Source: Bacillota bacterium
GTDB lineage: Bacteria; Bacillota; Dethiobacteria; Dethiobacterales; Dethiobacteraceae
Assembly: GCA_018725345.1 (NCBI GenBank)
Contig: QLUI01000137.1
Span: 1-5,461, forward strand
Length of the DNA: 5,461 bases
Direction: 5' to 3'
This document shows, piece by piece, positions 5,343-5,461 of this stretch (its first letter is position 1; each line of letters begins with the position of its first letter). The notes beneath the pieces are model-generated. The model saw only the letters and a list, made by a program, of their open reading frames with translations, made no database searches and was not told where the DNA came from. The translations under genes were made by a program, and so were the position numbers.

Positions 5343-5461
5343 GTGAAAGATAAGTCAAAGTCAGCTCAGAAAAGGCATAGCAAAACAGCCCTGCATGCTT
5401 TTGAAAATTTGCAAGGCAAGAAAAATATATCCGAAAAGGACTACCCGACAGCTAACCCCTG
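5343..5461 (+). CDS. N-terminal part of an unidentified gene (3' truncated by window edge)
   Basis: GTG 5343 is preceded by AAGAGG (5331-5336) with 6-nt spacing and by a -10 element about 45 nt upstream. The frame stays open for 39 codons to the window edge. The visible N-terminus begins MKDKSKSAQKRHSK and is very polar and lysine-rich, with no signal peptide or membrane segment, so a cytoplasmic protein is likely. I recognise no family from this much sequence. Its own promoter after a strong terminator suggests it is not part of the kinase/lipoprotein unit. Confidence 0.6.
   Translation, partial: MKDKSKSAQKRHSKTALHAFENLQGKKNISEKDYPTANP

Overview
The window looks like a chromosomal segment of a Gram-positive, low-to-medium GC Firmicute, most likely an endospore-forming clostridial or Negativicutes-type organism. 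The reasons are strong AGGAGG-type ribosome sites, GTG starts, short tight intergenic gaps, U-tract terminators, a clostridial-style family 4 uracil-DNA glycosylase and a lipoprotein with GerMN (sporulation/germination) domains. Taxonomy below that level is inference.

Layout, all on the + strand. Positions 2-49 are the last 15 codons of an unidentified gene, followed by a near-perfect intrinsic terminator (69-94). Positions 95-328 are a non-coding stretch unusually rich in pairing segments. It contains a 10-bp stem (96-105/132-141), a GC-rich hairpin (141-167), an 11-pair long-range helix (173-183/239-251), and a 6-bp helix (122-127/261-266) that ends directly before a run of six T. I read this as an unidentified structured RNA or leader. 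Then come a family 4 (Fe-S) uracil-DNA glycosylase (329-973), an OmpR/PhoB-type response regulator (986-1687) and its sensor histidine kinase (1680-3122). These are packed with a 12-nt gap and an 8-nt overlap and are probably one operon. After a 68-nt gap holding a TGnTATAAT promoter and a direct repeat comes a 688-residue lipoprotein (3191-5257), made of an N-terminal beta-propeller and two C-terminal GerMN-like domains. A strong terminator (5262-5292) closes this block. A promoter partly embedded in that terminator leads into a gene that starts with GTG at 5343 and runs off the window.

The most interesting reading is that regulator, kinase and lipoprotein form one envelope-sensing module. 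The order (OmpR-type regulator, PAS-less HAMP kinase, lipoprotein with GerMN plus beta-propeller) resembles the actinobacterial mtrA-mtrB-lpqB locus, where LpqB is reported to act on the MtrB sensor. Here, however, the lipoprotein domains are in the opposite order (propeller first, GerMN duplicated and last). This suggests a parallel or rearranged version in a Firmicute. The direct repeat upstream of the lipoprotein gene is a candidate operator for the adjacent regulator.
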